From Arthrobacter sp. 131MFCol6.1 (GTDB lineage Bacteria; Actinomycetota; Actinomycetes; Actinomycetales; Micrococcaceae), in assembly GCF_000374925.1 (NCBI RefSeq), contig NZ_KB895545.1:124001-188000 (forward strand): DNA of 64,000 nt. Reading direction: 5' to 3'. Below, piece by piece: positions 19,501 through 28,255 of the stretch. Within the stretch, counting starts at the first letter, position 1. The number at the start of each line of letters is the position of its first letter. The position numbers were made by a program, and so were the translations under genes. The notes beneath the pieces were generated by a model. The model saw only the letters and a program-made list of their open reading frames with translations, did not search any database and was not told the DNA's origin.

Positions 19501-20919
19501 CTAAACCATCGCGAGCACCATGCCCGGATCGGCCAGCATGGCGCCGAGGTCCTGGAGGAACCGCGAGCCCTGCTCGCCGTCGACCAGCCGGTGGTCGAAG
19601 GAGAGGCTGAGCGTCATGACCTGGCGCAGGGCAACCTCGTCCTGGTACTCCCACGGCATCTTCCGGACCGCGCCGAGGGCCAGGATGGCTGCCTCGCCCG
19701 GGTTCAGGATGGGCGTGCCGGCGTCGATGCCGAAGACGCCGATGTTCGTGATGGAGATCGTTCCGCCGGAGAGCGCCTCGGGGCTTGTCTTCCCGGCCCG
19801 GGCCGTGTCCGTCAGTTCCGTCAGGGCGGTGGAGAGATCCATGAGGGACATCCGGTCCGCATCCTTGATGTTCGGAACCGTCAGCCCCCGCGGGGTCGCG
19901 GCCGCGATGCCCAGGTTCACGTAGTTGAACTGGACGATCTCCTGGTTGGCCTCGTCCCACCGGGCGTTGAGCGTCGGGTGGTTGCGCAGCGCAATCAGCA
20001 CCGCCTTGGACACGAGCGTCAGCGGGGTGAGCTTGTACCCGGCGAACGCGCGGCTGGCCTTGAGCCGTGCCAGCAGCTCCATGGTGGGCGTCACGTCGAC
20101 GGTCAGGAACTCGGTGACGTGCGGTGCGGTGAAGGCACTGGCCACCATGGCGGCGGCCGTGAACTTCCGCACTCCCTTGATCGGCGTGCGGGTCTCCCGC
20201 TCGCCCCGGGCCTGGACAAGGCCTGCGGCCTGCGCTGTCGCGCCGGCGGCTTCCTGGGCCCCAAGTCCCTGCATTGTCGCGGGCAGGTCCCCGCCGCCGA
20301 CGAAGTTCAGCACATCGTCGCGGGTGATGAGCCCGCGCTCCCCCGAACCGGTTACGGCCTCGAGGTCGACGCCGAGATCCTTGGCCAGCTTGCGCACCGG
20401 CGGCGTGGACCGCGGGCGCTCCCCCGACGCGGAAGCGGCTGGCTTGGTTTCGACCGGCTCTGGTGCGCGGACGGGTGCGACCGGCTCGACTGCGCGGACC
20501 GGTGCCACCGGCTCGGCCGCGGCTGGAGAAGCCGCCGGGGCAGCGAACGTGCGGGCCCGGCGGGCGGGCCGGCCGGAGGCTTCGAGGACGGCGCCGTAGC
20601 CCACGAGGTTCGGCTCACGTTTGCCGCCGGCCTCAGCACCGCCGCCTGAGCCGTCGGCGCCGTCGTCACCCTCAATTTCGAAGGAGACGATCGGCTTCCC
20701 GACCTCCACGACGGTGCCGGGCTGTTCGTGCAGGGCCGCGACCACGCCGGCGAAAGGCGAGGGCAGCTCGACGACGGCCTTGGCCGTCTCCACCTCGGCG
20801 ATGATCTGGTTGAGGGTGACGGTATCCCCCACCGCGACCTTCCAGGCCACGATTTCCGATTCCGTCAGTCCTTCACCGAGGTCCGGGAGCCTGAATTCCT
20901 TGATCATGGTGGCGCTCAT
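19501..20919 (-). CDS. bkdC: Branched-chain 2-oxoacid dehydrogenase E2 (dihydrolipoyl acyltransferase)
   Basis: A 472-residue E2. It has one lipoyl domain at residues 8-80 (lipoyl lysine K47 in VETAKAVVEL), an alanine/proline/valine-rich linker, a peripheral subunit-binding domain near 165-200 (VRKLAKDLGVDL), and the catalytic domain ending with the DHRLVDG motif (H443). The ATG overlaps the E1-beta stop as ATGA. It transfers the acyl group from E1 to CoA. The specificity (branched-chain rather than pyruvate) is inferred from the Lrp regulator and the acyl-CoA catabolic operon next door. Confidence 0.93.
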   Translation of the reverse strand: MSATMIKEFRLPDLGEGLTESEIVAWKVAVGDTVTLNQIIAEVETAKAVVELPSPFAGVVAALHEQPGTVVEVGKPIVSFEIEGDDGADGSGGGAEAGGKREPNLVGYGAVLEASGRPARRARTFAAPAASPAAAEPVAPVRAVEPVAPVRAPEPVETKPAASASGERPRSTPPVRKLAKDLGVDLEAVTGSGERGLITRDDVLNFVGGGDLPATMQGLGAQEAAGATAQAAGLVQARGERETRTPIKGVRKFTAAAMVASAFTAPHVTEFLTVDVTPTMELLARLKASRAFAGYKLTPLTLVSKAVLIALRNHPTLNARWDEANQEIVQFNYVNLGIAAATPRGLTVPNIKDADRMSLMDLSTALTELTDTARAGKTSPEALSGGTISITNIGVFGIDAGTPILNPGEAAILALGAVRKMPWEYQDEVALRQVMTLSLSFDHRLVDGEQGSRFLQDLGAMLADPGMVLAMV

Positions 20920-21926
20920 CCTTCCAGCCCGCTGAGGGAGTTGGGGCGGCCGAGGGCACGGTCGACGCCGTCGAGAATCCTGTCAAGGCCCGGCAGGTGA
21001 TGCATTTCCAGCTTGGAGTAGGGGTAGGGAACGTCGAAGCCGGTCACGCGGACGGGAGCGGCCTCGAGGTGGTAGAAGCAGCGCTCGGTGATGCTCGCGG
21101 CGACTTCGGCGCCGAGGCCGCCGGACTGGCTGGCCTCGTGGGTGATGACCAGCCGGCCGGTCTTGCGGACCGAGGCCTCAAGGGTGGCGAAGTCCAGTGG
21201 TGCCAGTGAGCGGAGGTCGATGACCTCGACCGAGATGCCTTCGTCGGCGGCCGCCAGGGCGGCGTCGCGGGCGGTCTTGACCAGCGGGCCGTAGGCCACG
21301 AGGGTGACTTCCGTCCCCTCCGTGACCACGCGGGCCTTTTCCATGGACAGGGCAGTGCTCAGGTCGACAGTCTCGTCCACCTCGCCCTTGTCGTGGTAGC
21401 GCCGCTTGGGTTCGAAGTACAGGACGGGATCATCGGAGGCGATGGCCTGCTGAATCATGGTGTAGGCGTCCTGGGGGTTGGACACGCTGATCACGCGCAG
21501 CCCCGAGGTGTGGGTGAAGTAGGCCTCGGGCGATTCCGAGTGGTGCTCCGGCGAGCCGATGCCGCCGCCGAACGGCACGCGGATGGTGATGGGCATCTTG
21601 ACCGCGCCTTGGGTGCGGTAGTGCATCTTGGCGACCTGGCTGACGATCTGGTCGAACGCCGGGTAAATAAACCCGTCGAACTGGATCTCCACCACCGGAC
21701 GGTAGCCGCGGTATGCCAGGCCGACGGCGGTGCCCATGATGCCGGACTCGGCGAGCGGGGTGTCCACGACGCGGTGCTTCCCAAAGTCTTTCTGCAGCCC
21801 GTCCGTGACACGGAAGACGCCGCCAAGGGCGCCGATGTCCTCCCCCATCAGGACCACCTTGGGATCGTTTTCGAGGGACTTGCGCAGGCCCGAATTGATG
21901 GCTCGGGCAAAGGTCATCTGCGTCAT
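20916..21926 (-). CDS. bkdB: Branched-chain 2-oxoacid dehydrogenase E1 beta subunit
   Basis: A 336-residue E1-beta of the heterotetrameric type. It has the N-terminal TFARAINSGLRKSLEND segment, the VLMGEDIGALGGVFR motif, and GGGIGSPEHHSESPE in the middle. Its start overlaps the E1-alpha stop by one base (TGATG), and its stop overlaps the E2 start. With BkdA it decarboxylates 2-oxoisocaproate, 2-oxoisovalerate and related acids using thiamine diphosphate. Confidence 0.94.
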   Translation of the reverse strand: MTQMTFARAINSGLRKSLENDPKVVLMGEDIGALGGVFRVTDGLQKDFGKHRVVDTPLAESGIMGTAVGLAYRGYRPVVEIQFDGFIYPAFDQIVSQVAKMHYRTQGAVKMPITIRVPFGGGIGSPEHHSESPEAYFTHTSGLRVISVSNPQDAYTMIQQAIASDDPVLYFEPKRRYHDKGEVDETVDLSTALSMEKARVVTEGTEVTLVAYGPLVKTARDAALAAADEGISVEVIDLRSLAPLDFATLEASVRKTGRLVITHEASQSGGLGAEVAASITERCFYHLEAAPVRVTGFDVPYPYSKLEMHHLPGLDRILDGVDRALGRPNSLSGLEG

Positions 21927-23116
21927 CAGCGTGCACCTTCTTCAGAAGCGGCTTCTGCGGGATCGCCGAAGGAAGCCAGGTAACGGGAGTAGTGCTCCTG
22001 CTGGCGGTCCAGCCAGGAGTGAGGCGTGCTGTACACGTGCTTGAAGATATCCAGCGGCTGCGGCTCGGGCATGTTGATGGTGCCGGCCCGGAGTTCCTTG
22101 GCCACGGCGTCGGCCTGCGCGGCGACGGCGGCCTCGAAGCCCGCGGTCAGCAGCCCCTTGCGCTCCAGCAGCGATTTCATCCGGCTGATCGGGTCCTTGG
22201 CGGCCCAGTCCTCGAGCTCGTTGGCATCCCGGTAGCGGGTGGGGTCATCCGCCGTCGTGTGCGGGCCCATCCGGTAGGTCACGGCCTCGATGAAGGTGGG
22301 GCCGCCGCCGCGCCGGGCGCGGTCCAGGGCGATGCGGGTGGCTGCCATGACGGCGAGGACATCGTTGCCATCGACCCGCATGCTGGGAATGCCGAAGCCG
22401 GATGCCCTGTCCGCAAGCTGGATGTGGGACTGCAGCCGGACGGGCTCGGAGATGGCCCAGTGGTTGTTCTGGCAGAAGAAGACGACCGGCGCCTGGAAGC
22501 TCGCGGCGAAGACCATGGCCTCGTTGACGTCGCCTTCGCTCGTGGCGCCGTCGCCGAAGTACGCCACGGCGACGCAATCGGCGCCGTCGTTCTGGATGCC
22601 CATGGCGTAGCCCGTGGCGTGCAGGCTCTGCGCACCGATGATGATCTGCTGGGTGGCAACGTTGACGGTGAACGGGTCCCAGCCGGCGGAGGCGTTGCCA
22701 CGCCACGCGCGGACGAGGTCCTCCGGCTTCACTCCGCGACAGTAGGCGACGCCGTTGTCGCGGTAGCTCGGGAAGACAAAGTCGTCCTCGCGCAGGGCGC
22801 GGGCCGAGCCAATCTGGGATGCTTCCTGGCCGAGCAGCGGCGGCCACAATGCCAGTTCGCCCTGCCGCTGGAGGGCGGTGGCTTCAGCATCGATCCGGCG
22901 AATGACCACCATGTCCTCATAGAGCGCGCAAAGCTGCTCATCGCTGACGTCCTGGAGCCAGGGATCGAACTCGGGATGGCTGATGCGCTCGCCCGCCGGG
23001 GTGATGAGCTGGACGAGGTCGCCGCCCGTCCGCCTCATAGAATTTTCACTGTTTCCGGGGCCCCCGGCGGCAATGCCGCCCTTGCCCGCGTCGTCGGTAA
23101 ACACTGTTGTCCGCAC
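21926..23116 (-). CDS. bkdA: Branched-chain 2-oxoacid dehydrogenase E1 alpha subunit
   Basis: A thiamine-diphosphate-binding E1-alpha of up to 396 residues, with the ThDP motif GDGATSEGDVNEAM...FCQNNHWAIS near residues 190-220 and the phosphorylation-loop region RMGPHTTADDPTRYR. First gene of bkdABC. The start is uncertain: GTG 23116 (used here) has AGAAGG almost touching it, GTG 23104 is better spaced, and an ATG at 23038 would remove a 26-residue glycine-rich leader. It is divergent from the Lrp regulator. Confidence 0.92.
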   Translation of the reverse strand: MRTTVFTDDAGKGGIAAGGPGNSENSMRRTGGDLVQLITPAGERISHPEFDPWLQDVSDEQLCALYEDMVVIRRIDAEATALQRQGELALWPPLLGQEASQIGSARALREDDFVFPSYRDNGVAYCRGVKPEDLVRAWRGNASAGWDPFTVNVATQQIIIGAQSLHATGYAMGIQNDGADCVAVAYFGDGATSEGDVNEAMVFAASFQAPVVFFCQNNHWAISEPVRLQSHIQLADRASGFGIPSMRVDGNDVLAVMAATRIALDRARRGGGPTFIEAVTYRMGPHTTADDPTRYRDANELEDWAAKDPISRMKSLLERKGLLTAGFEAAVAAQADAVAKELRAGTINMPEPQPLDIFKHVYSTPHSWLDRQQEHYSRYLASFGDPAEAASEEGAR

Positions 23117-23199
23117 CTTCTGACGTCGTCTGACCGGAACGCGCAGGACTCGTGATCCCGCGGCGCGCCAGCCGCCCGGGCGCCGTTGCCCCGGATAAT

Positions 23200-23215
23200 T
23201 GTGACCCTACTCACA
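23200..23215. promoter_or_regulatory. Perfect-consensus CRP/GlxR site in the bkdA/lrp divergent region
   Basis: TGTGACCCTACTCACA matches TGTGA-N6-TCACA at all ten positions, and the inverted repeat extends one more pair on each side to ATTGTGA and TCACAAT. It lies about 85 nt upstream of the bkdA start, a position compatible with catabolite control of branched-chain amino acid breakdown. Confidence 0.7.
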
Positions 23216-23304
23216 ATGCTCATCGGGTACAACCACCCGCAAAAAAGTTGAGCATTATGCACTGTTTGGCCTCCGCCAACCGTGCTAATCTTGCGCATTA
23301 TGCA
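23215..23304. promoter_or_regulatory. Cluster of Lrp/AsnC-type binding boxes
   Basis: GCATTATGCA occurs twice (23252-23261 and 23295-23304), 43 nt or about four helical turns apart; the second copy overlaps the regulator's own ATG. An inverted copy of the 5' part, AATGCTCA, is at 23215-23222, mirroring TGAGCATT at 23249-23256. Repeated phased sites across a divergent promoter are typical of Lrp-family self-regulation and target control. Confidence 0.65.
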
Positions 23305-23773
23305 AACCTTGGATGGCACTGACACCCGCCTGCTTTCGGCCATGGCGCGGGACCCCCGGCGGACCGTGGTTGCCCTCGCCCAGAAGCTCGGGCTCTCGCG
23401 CAATACGGTGCAGGCCAGGATGGCCCAGCTGGAGAAGAAGCACGTGTTCCTCTCCTTCGAGCGGCGGATCAATCCGGTGTCCCTGGGGTACCCGCTGATG
23501 GCTTTCATCTCCGTCCACGTCCAGCAACAGAAGCTCGGTCCCCTCGCCGTCGAGCTCGCCGGGATTCCGGAAATCCTGGAGGGCTACGGCCTGACGGGCT
23601 CGGCCGATCTGCTGCTGCGGGTGGTGGCGCTCGACGCCGAGGACCTGTTCCGGATCAACGGCAAGATCCTGGCCTGCGACGGCGTGGACCGGACCGATAC
23701 GGCACTGGCGATGGGCGAGCTGATCCCGTTCCGGATCCAGCCCCTGCTGGAGCGCGGATCCGCAGATAACTGA
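23300..23773 (+). CDS. bkdR: Lrp/AsnC-family regulator, probable bkd regulator
   Basis: A 157-residue Lrp-type protein. The N-terminal helix-turn-helix (residues 3-50) contains RTVVALAQKLGLSRNTVQAR, and the C-terminal RAM/AsnC ligand-binding domain includes GYGLTGSADLLLRVVALDAEDL. ATG 23300 is preferred; a GTG six codons earlier lacks support. Divergent from bkdABC with shared operator boxes, so it should sense a branched-chain amino acid or keto acid. The symbol is by analogy with BkdR. Confidence 0.88.
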   Translation: MQTLDGTDTRLLSAMARDPRRTVVALAQKLGLSRNTVQARMAQLEKKHVFLSFERRINPVSLGYPLMAFISVHVQQQKLGPLAVELAGIPEILEGYGLTGSADLLLRVVALDAEDLFRINGKILACDGVDRTDTALAMGELIPFRIQPLLERGSADN

Positions 23774-23908
23774 TCCCCTTTTCATCTGTGCCGTGGGCGG
23801 CCGCGGCGCTAGGCTGTGTCCGTTGGGTCCCCCTGAGTCCTTGGGTCCGCGCACGCGGCCCAGTGCAACAGGCAGTGGCTTGTCTGGACTGCCGGAAAGG
23901 CTTGAACC

Positions 23909-24655
23909 GTGAGCAGTCCCGAGGAACCACGCCGCCCGGTACCGCCGCAGCCCGGGCATGAGCCTGCAGCCGGCCACCCGGCGTCCGGCCAGCCGCCCGT
24001 TCCGTACTACGCGCCCCCGCCCGGGCCACCCGCCGACGCCGCGGCACCCAACTACCAGCCACCTAACAACCCGCCACCCGCCGACGGCGCGGCGCCCAAC
24101 TACCCGCCACCGGGTAATGGCGCAGCGCCCAACTATCCGCCACCGGCCAACGGCGCGCCTCCGTACTACGGGGGCCCGGGTCAGCCGCCACCCTACTACG
24201 GCGGCGCCGCCCAGCCGCCCCCGAAAAGGAGCCGCAAGGCCCTGTGGATCGTCCTCGGGATCGTCGGCGGTGTGCTCCTGCTGGTGAGTGCCGGCGTCGT
24301 CGTCCTCCTCAACGTGGTGGGCGGAGCCACCAACCAGGCCCGGGGCATCGCGGACGATTTCACCAAGCTGCTCATCGCCGGCGAGGTCAGCACCGCCTAC
24401 GAGAAGTACCTGGATCCGGCCCTCATGCGGAAGATTTCCCCGGAGGAGTTCGCCGCGGGGGTGCAGAGCCTGGAGCTTGACGGCAGCTGTAAACCAAACT
24501 TTTCAAGCCTTAACGTCAGCTCCAACAACGGCGCCAACGCCGCCGACGTCGCCGGAACGATCGACTGTGACACGAAGAGTGTGGAGCTGGCCTACCGCTT
24601 CGAGGGCCACGACGAGCTGAAGATGGTGAACATTCGGCTGAGGCCACAGCGCTGA
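23909..24655 (+). CDS. Proline-rich membrane-anchored protein with extracytoplasmic domain
   Basis: 248 residues, function not recognised. Residues 1-108 are proline/tyrosine/alanine-rich, with repeats of the type PNYPPPxNGA and YYGGxxQPPP. A KRSRK basic patch precedes one membrane helix (about 112-135, with GIVGGVLLLVSAGVVVLL), and a C-terminal domain of about 110 residues with two cysteines (in GSCKPN and TIDCDT) lies outside. The layout resembles DUF4190/DUF4878-type actinobacterial proteins with a small lumazine-binding-like outer domain. GTG start with GGAAAGG upstream. It stands alone between lrp and actP. Confidence 0.75.
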   Translation: MSSPEEPRRPVPPQPGHEPAAGHPASGQPPVPYYAPPPGPPADAAAPNYQPPNNPPPADGAAPNYPPPGNGAAPNYPPPANGAPPYYGGPGQPPPYYGGAAQPPPKRSRKALWIVLGIVGGVLLLVSAGVVVLLNVVGGATNQARGIADDFTKLLIAGEVSTAYEKYLDPALMRKISPEEFAAGVQSLELDGSCKPNFSSLNVSSNNGANAADVAGTIDCDTKSVELAYRFEGHDELKMVNIRLRPQR

Positions 24656-24691
24656 CCTCGAAAGCACTTTCGCAGAAGGCGCCCATCCGAC

Positions 24692-24727
24692 AGAGGGGCT
24701 CCCGTGCTGCTGCCCGGGAGCCCCTCT
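24692..24727. terminator. Hairpin between convergent proline-rich protein and actP genes
   Basis: A perfect 13-bp stem (AGAGGGGCTCCCG and its complement) with a 10-nt loop lies 37 nt after the plus-strand stop and 16 nt from the actP stop. There is no T-run on either side, so it is probably a bidirectional stem-loop terminator or 3'-end stabiliser. Confidence 0.7.
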
Positions 24728-24742
24728 GGTGGTACGGCCTTC

Positions 24743-26359
24743 CTAGTGGTTGGTAGCCTTTTCGGCGCCCACACCCGTCAGGGAACGGACCTCCATTTCG
24801 GCCTGCTTTGTGGCGTCTTCCTTCCGCTTGTCCAGGACGGTGCCCAGCCAACCCAGGAAGAACGCGAGCGGGATGGAGACGATGCCGGGGTTGCTCAGCG
24901 GGAAGATGGCGAAGTTGGCGCCCGGGATCATCGACGTCTTGGCCCCGGAAACCACCGGGGAGAGCGCAATCAGGATGATGGCCGCGGACAATCCGCCGTA
25001 CATGCTCCACAGGGCTCCCTGGGTGGTGAACCGGCGCCAGAACAGCGAGTAGAGGATGGTCGGAAGGTTGGCGGAGGCAGCCACGGCGAAGGCGAGCGCC
25101 ACGAGGAACGCGACATTCTGTCCGTTGGCGAAGATGCCGCCGGCGATGGCCAGCAGGCCGATCACCACCACGGTGCGGCGGGCAACCTTGACCTCGGTGG
25201 CGGCGTCGGCCTTCCCCTTGGCGATGACGCTGGCGTAGATGTCGTGTGCGAAGGATGCTGCCGCGGTGATGGTGAGGCCGGCGACGACGGCCAGGATGGT
25301 CGCGAAGGCCACCGCCGAGATGAAGCCCAGGAGCAGCGGACCGCCGAGGTGGAAGGCGAGCAGCGGCGCGGCCGAGTTGACGCCGCCGGGGGCTGCCTTG
25401 ATGGTGTCGGCGCCCACCAGCGCAGCTGCGCCGTAGCCCAGGACCAGGGTGAACAGGTAGAAGATGCCGATGAGCCAGATGGACCACACCACCGACTTGC
25501 GGGCTTCCTTTGCGGTCGGAACCGTGTAGAAGCGCATGAGCACGTGCGGCAGGGCTGCGGTGCCGAGCACCAGGGCCAGGCCGAGGGACAGGAAGTCAAC
25601 CTTGGAGGTCTCGGTCTTGCCGTACTGCAGTCCCGGGTTGAGCAGGTTCGGGTTGCCCGAGGTTTCCACCGCGCCGCCCAGCAGGTCCGAGAGGTTGAAG
25701 CCGTAGATCGCGAGGACCCAGAAGGTCATGACGGCGGCTCCGGCGATCAGGAGCATGGCCTTGATGATCTGCACCCAGGTGGTGCCCTTCATGCCGCCGA
25801 TCAGGACGTACATGATCATCAGGGCGCCGACGACGATGATCACCAGGGCTTGTCCGCCCCAGTCGCTGATGCCCAGGAGCAGTGAGATGAGGCTGCCGGC
25901 ACCGGCCATCTGGGCCAGCAGGTAGAAGAAGCAGACGGCCAGCGTGGAGATGGCTGCCGCGATGCGCACGGGGCGCTGCTTGAGCCGGAAGGAGAGGACA
26001 TCGGCCATGGTGAACTTGCCGGTGTTGCGGAGCAGTTCGGCGACGAGCAGCAGGGCGACGAGCCAGGCGACGAGGAAGCCGATGGAGTACATGAAGCCGT
26101 CATAGCCGTTGATGGCGATGGCTCCGGTGATGCCGAGGAAGGACGCTGCGGAGAGGTAGTCGCCAGCGATGGCGGTGCCGTTCTGCGGGCCCGTGAAGGA
26201 ACGTCCGGCCGCGTAGTAGTCGGCCGCCGTCTTGTTGTTGCGGCTGGCCCTGATCACAATGACCATGGTGATCGCGACGAAGAGGGCGAAGATGCCCATG
26301 TTCAGCAGGGTGGTGTCCTTGAGATCCGCAACGTTTACTGCGGGAACCATGAGTGTCAT
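24743..26359 (-). CDS. actP: Sodium/solute symporter, acetate permease ActP type
   Basis: A 538-residue SSF-family transporter with about 13 membrane helices. It carries the family's GGEYLSAASFLG-like segment (here GDYLSAASFLG), the IGGMKGTTWVQIIKA motif, and FYTVPTAKEARKS in the loop before the last helices. It overlaps the DUF485 gene upstream by 4 nt, the same yjcH-actP arrangement that takes up acetate and related short monocarboxylates in many bacteria. Acetate is the most likely substrate; pyruvate or propionate cannot be excluded. Confidence 0.9.
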   Translation of the reverse strand: MTLMVPAVNVADLKDTTLLNMGIFALFVAITMVIVIRASRNNKTAADYYAAGRSFTGPQNGTAIAGDYLSAASFLGITGAIAINGYDGFMYSIGFLVAWLVALLLVAELLRNTGKFTMADVLSFRLKQRPVRIAAAISTLAVCFFYLLAQMAGAGSLISLLLGISDWGGQALVIIVVGALMIMYVLIGGMKGTTWVQIIKAMLLIAGAAVMTFWVLAIYGFNLSDLLGGAVETSGNPNLLNPGLQYGKTETSKVDFLSLGLALVLGTAALPHVLMRFYTVPTAKEARKSVVWSIWLIGIFYLFTLVLGYGAAALVGADTIKAAPGGVNSAAPLLAFHLGGPLLLGFISAVAFATILAVVAGLTITAAASFAHDIYASVIAKGKADAATEVKVARRTVVVIGLLAIAGGIFANGQNVAFLVALAFAVAASANLPTILYSLFWRRFTTQGALWSMYGGLSAAIILIALSPVVSGAKTSMIPGANFAIFPLSNPGIVSIPLAFFLGWLGTVLDKRKEDATKQAEMEVRSLTGVGAEKATNH

Positions 26360-26736
26360 TTTGCTGTCCCCCCAACCGGGTTGCCGTGCTTGTCGAATTC
26401 GTGCCCCTCGATTTCCTGGCGGATCTCGGAGGCAATGGGGTCCAGCTTGCGGTTCGAATAGCTGACGTACCAGCCGGTGATCGCGAACGTGGAGACAAAC
26501 TGCAGCAGGCCCAGGATCAGGCCAACGGTGATGTTGCCCCAGACCTTGATCGACATGAATCCCACCGCGTAGTCGGCCAGCAGGACATAGGCGAAGTACC
26601 AGAGCAGAAAGGCAATGGACAGCGGGAAGACAAAGCTGCGGTGACGTGTGCGCAGTTCCTGGAACTGCTCCGTCGACTGGACTTCCTTGAAGTCCACGGC
26701 CGCCGCAGCGTCCGTTTCTTGGGCGTCGTGACCCAT
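26356..26736 (-). CDS. DUF485 membrane protein, partner of ActP
   Basis: A 126-residue protein with two membrane helices (about residues 40-62 and 74-98) and the family segment ELRTRHRSFVFPLS just before the first helix. A strong GAGGAGG precedes the ATG. It is encoded directly upstream of and coupled to actP, as YjcH is in E. coli. Its role in transport is not established. Confidence 0.88.
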   Translation of the reverse strand: MGHDAQETDAAAAVDFKEVQSTEQFQELRTRHRSFVFPLSIAFLLWYFAYVLLADYAVGFMSIKVWGNITVGLILGLLQFVSTFAITGWYVSYSNRKLDPIASEIRQEIEGHEFDKHGNPVGGTAK

Positions 26737-26818
26737 CGGTTCCTCCTCATTGAGACTGGTGAGCCCACACCGGTTGCCGTGGTCTGCGCGGGACGCGCCC
26801 TACAACCCAATCTGCCGA

Positions 26819-26834
26819 TGTGACTGCAATCACT
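26819..26834. promoter_or_regulatory. CRP/GlxR-like site between DUF485-actP and the LytS-type kinase
   Basis: TGTGACTGCAATCACT matches TGTGA-N6-TCACA at 9 of 10 positions. It lies 83 nt upstream of the DUF485 start, in the 260-bp control region shared with the divergent sensor kinase. Actinobacterial GlxR/CRP proteins commonly control acetate uptake, which fits. Confidence 0.6.
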
Positions 26835-26996
26835 GTGCACTGTGGCGTGGGTTGCCTACTACAGCCGGGGCGGGCTGCGTCGCTCAGCGGTCCCGGCGTT
26901 GCGCCAAACGGCGACCGATACACCGGTTTCGCGGCCATCGGGGTCCGGGCACGTGCCAGAGTCCTCAGCCCCGGCACCGGCGGTAGGCTGGGCATC

Positions 26997-28214
26997 ATGC
27001 CGGACTCTCCCCTGTTCACCGCCGCCGCTGTCGCGGTGATCGCCATGGCGATCGCGGTGGTCGTCGCCGTCGGGCTCCAGGTCCTCCGCTCCTTCCGCGA
27101 CCTCGGCACCGATGCGGAGCGCGCCACGTACAAAACGCTCCACGCCGCCTCCCGGGCCGGCCAGTACCTGCGGACCGGCCTGAACCCTGCCGGTGCGGCC
27201 AAGGCCAGCCGGCAGCTGCGCAGCATCTTGGGCTGCGATGCCCTCGCCATCACCGACACAACCGGCGTGCTCGCGTGGGACGGCGCCGCCGAGGAGCTCA
27301 AGCCTGCCCTGATGGGGCTCGCGTCAAAAGTGTTCGACGGCGGCCACCTCGCCGTCATTCCGGCCGGCGAACTCGAGCTCCTGGCCGCTGGCGACGGCGG
27401 CGTGATGCTGGCGCCGGAGGTGGAGCGCGCCGTCGTGATCGCCCCGATCAAAACCGGCACGCGTGTGGTGGGTGTGGTGGCCGCCTTCGCGCCGGCCGCC
27501 GGGGCGGGACTGGTCCGCGCCACCGGCGAGGTGGCTGACTGGGTGGCCACGCAGGTGGAACTGGCCGAGCTCGACGCTTCCCGCACACTCCTGATGGAAG
27601 CCGAGGTCCGCGCCCTCCGCGCCCAGATCAGTCCGCACTTCATCTATAACTCGCTCAACGCGATCGCATCCTTCATCAACACGGATCCGGTCCGGGCGCG
27701 GGAGCTCGTGGTGGAGTTCGCCGATTTCACCCGCTACTCCTTCCGCCGCCACGGCGACTTCACTACCCTGGCCGAGGAACTGCGCTGCATCGACCGATAC
27801 CTGCTCCTGGAGCGGGCCCGCTTCGGGGACCGCGTCCAGGTCAGCCTGCGGATCGCTCCCGAGGTGCTCAGCACCGTGATCCCCTTCCTGAGCCTGCAGC
27901 CGCTCGTGGAAAACGCGGTCCGGCACGGGCTGGAGGCCAAGGAGGGTCCGGGCCACATCTCCATCACGGCGAACGACTCCGGCGCCTTCGCGGAAGTGAC
28001 GATCGAGGACGACGGCGTGGGCATGGACCCGGACCAGCTGCGCTCTGTCCTTGCCGGGCACAGCGACGGCGACCACGTCGGGCTGCGCAACGTCGACGCC
28101 CGCCTGCGCCAGGTGTACGGCGACGACAACGGCCTCGTGATCGAGACGGCGCCCGGCGAAGGCACCCTGATCACGATGCGCGTCCCCAAGTCCCAGCCCC
28201 GGCACGACGCCTGA
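26997..28214 (+). CDS. LytS-type sensor histidine kinase with GAF domain
   Basis: 405 residues. One N-terminal membrane helix (residues 8-30) replaces the usual multi-helix LytS sensor. It is followed by a GAF-like cytoplasmic domain (about 45-190), the His_kinase domain motif AQISPHFIYNSLNAI (His214) and an ATPase domain with LQPLVENAVRHG and DDGVGM. It pairs with the LytTR regulator 41 nt downstream. Flanked on both sides by symporter/DUF485 pairs, it probably controls monocarboxylate uptake much as BtsS/YpdA systems do with pyruvate; that is inference. Confidence 0.9.
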   Translation: MPDSPLFTAAAVAVIAMAIAVVVAVGLQVLRSFRDLGTDAERATYKTLHAASRAGQYLRTGLNPAGAAKASRQLRSILGCDALAITDTTGVLAWDGAAEELKPALMGLASKVFDGGHLAVIPAGELELLAAGDGGVMLAPEVERAVVIAPIKTGTRVVGVVAAFAPAAGAGLVRATGEVADWVATQVELAELDASRTLLMEAEVRALRAQISPHFIYNSLNAIASFINTDPVRARELVVEFADFTRYSFRRHGDFTTLAEELRCIDRYLLLERARFGDRVQVSLRIAPEVLSTVIPFLSLQPLVENAVRHGLEAKEGPGHISITANDSGAFAEVTIEDDGVGMDPDQLRSVLAGHSDGDHVGLRNVDARLRQVYGDDNGLVIETAPGEGTLITMRVPKSQPRHDA

Positions 28215-28255
28215 TTCCGGTCGGGCAAGAATGTCTCCGGCAGTACGCTAGAGCC

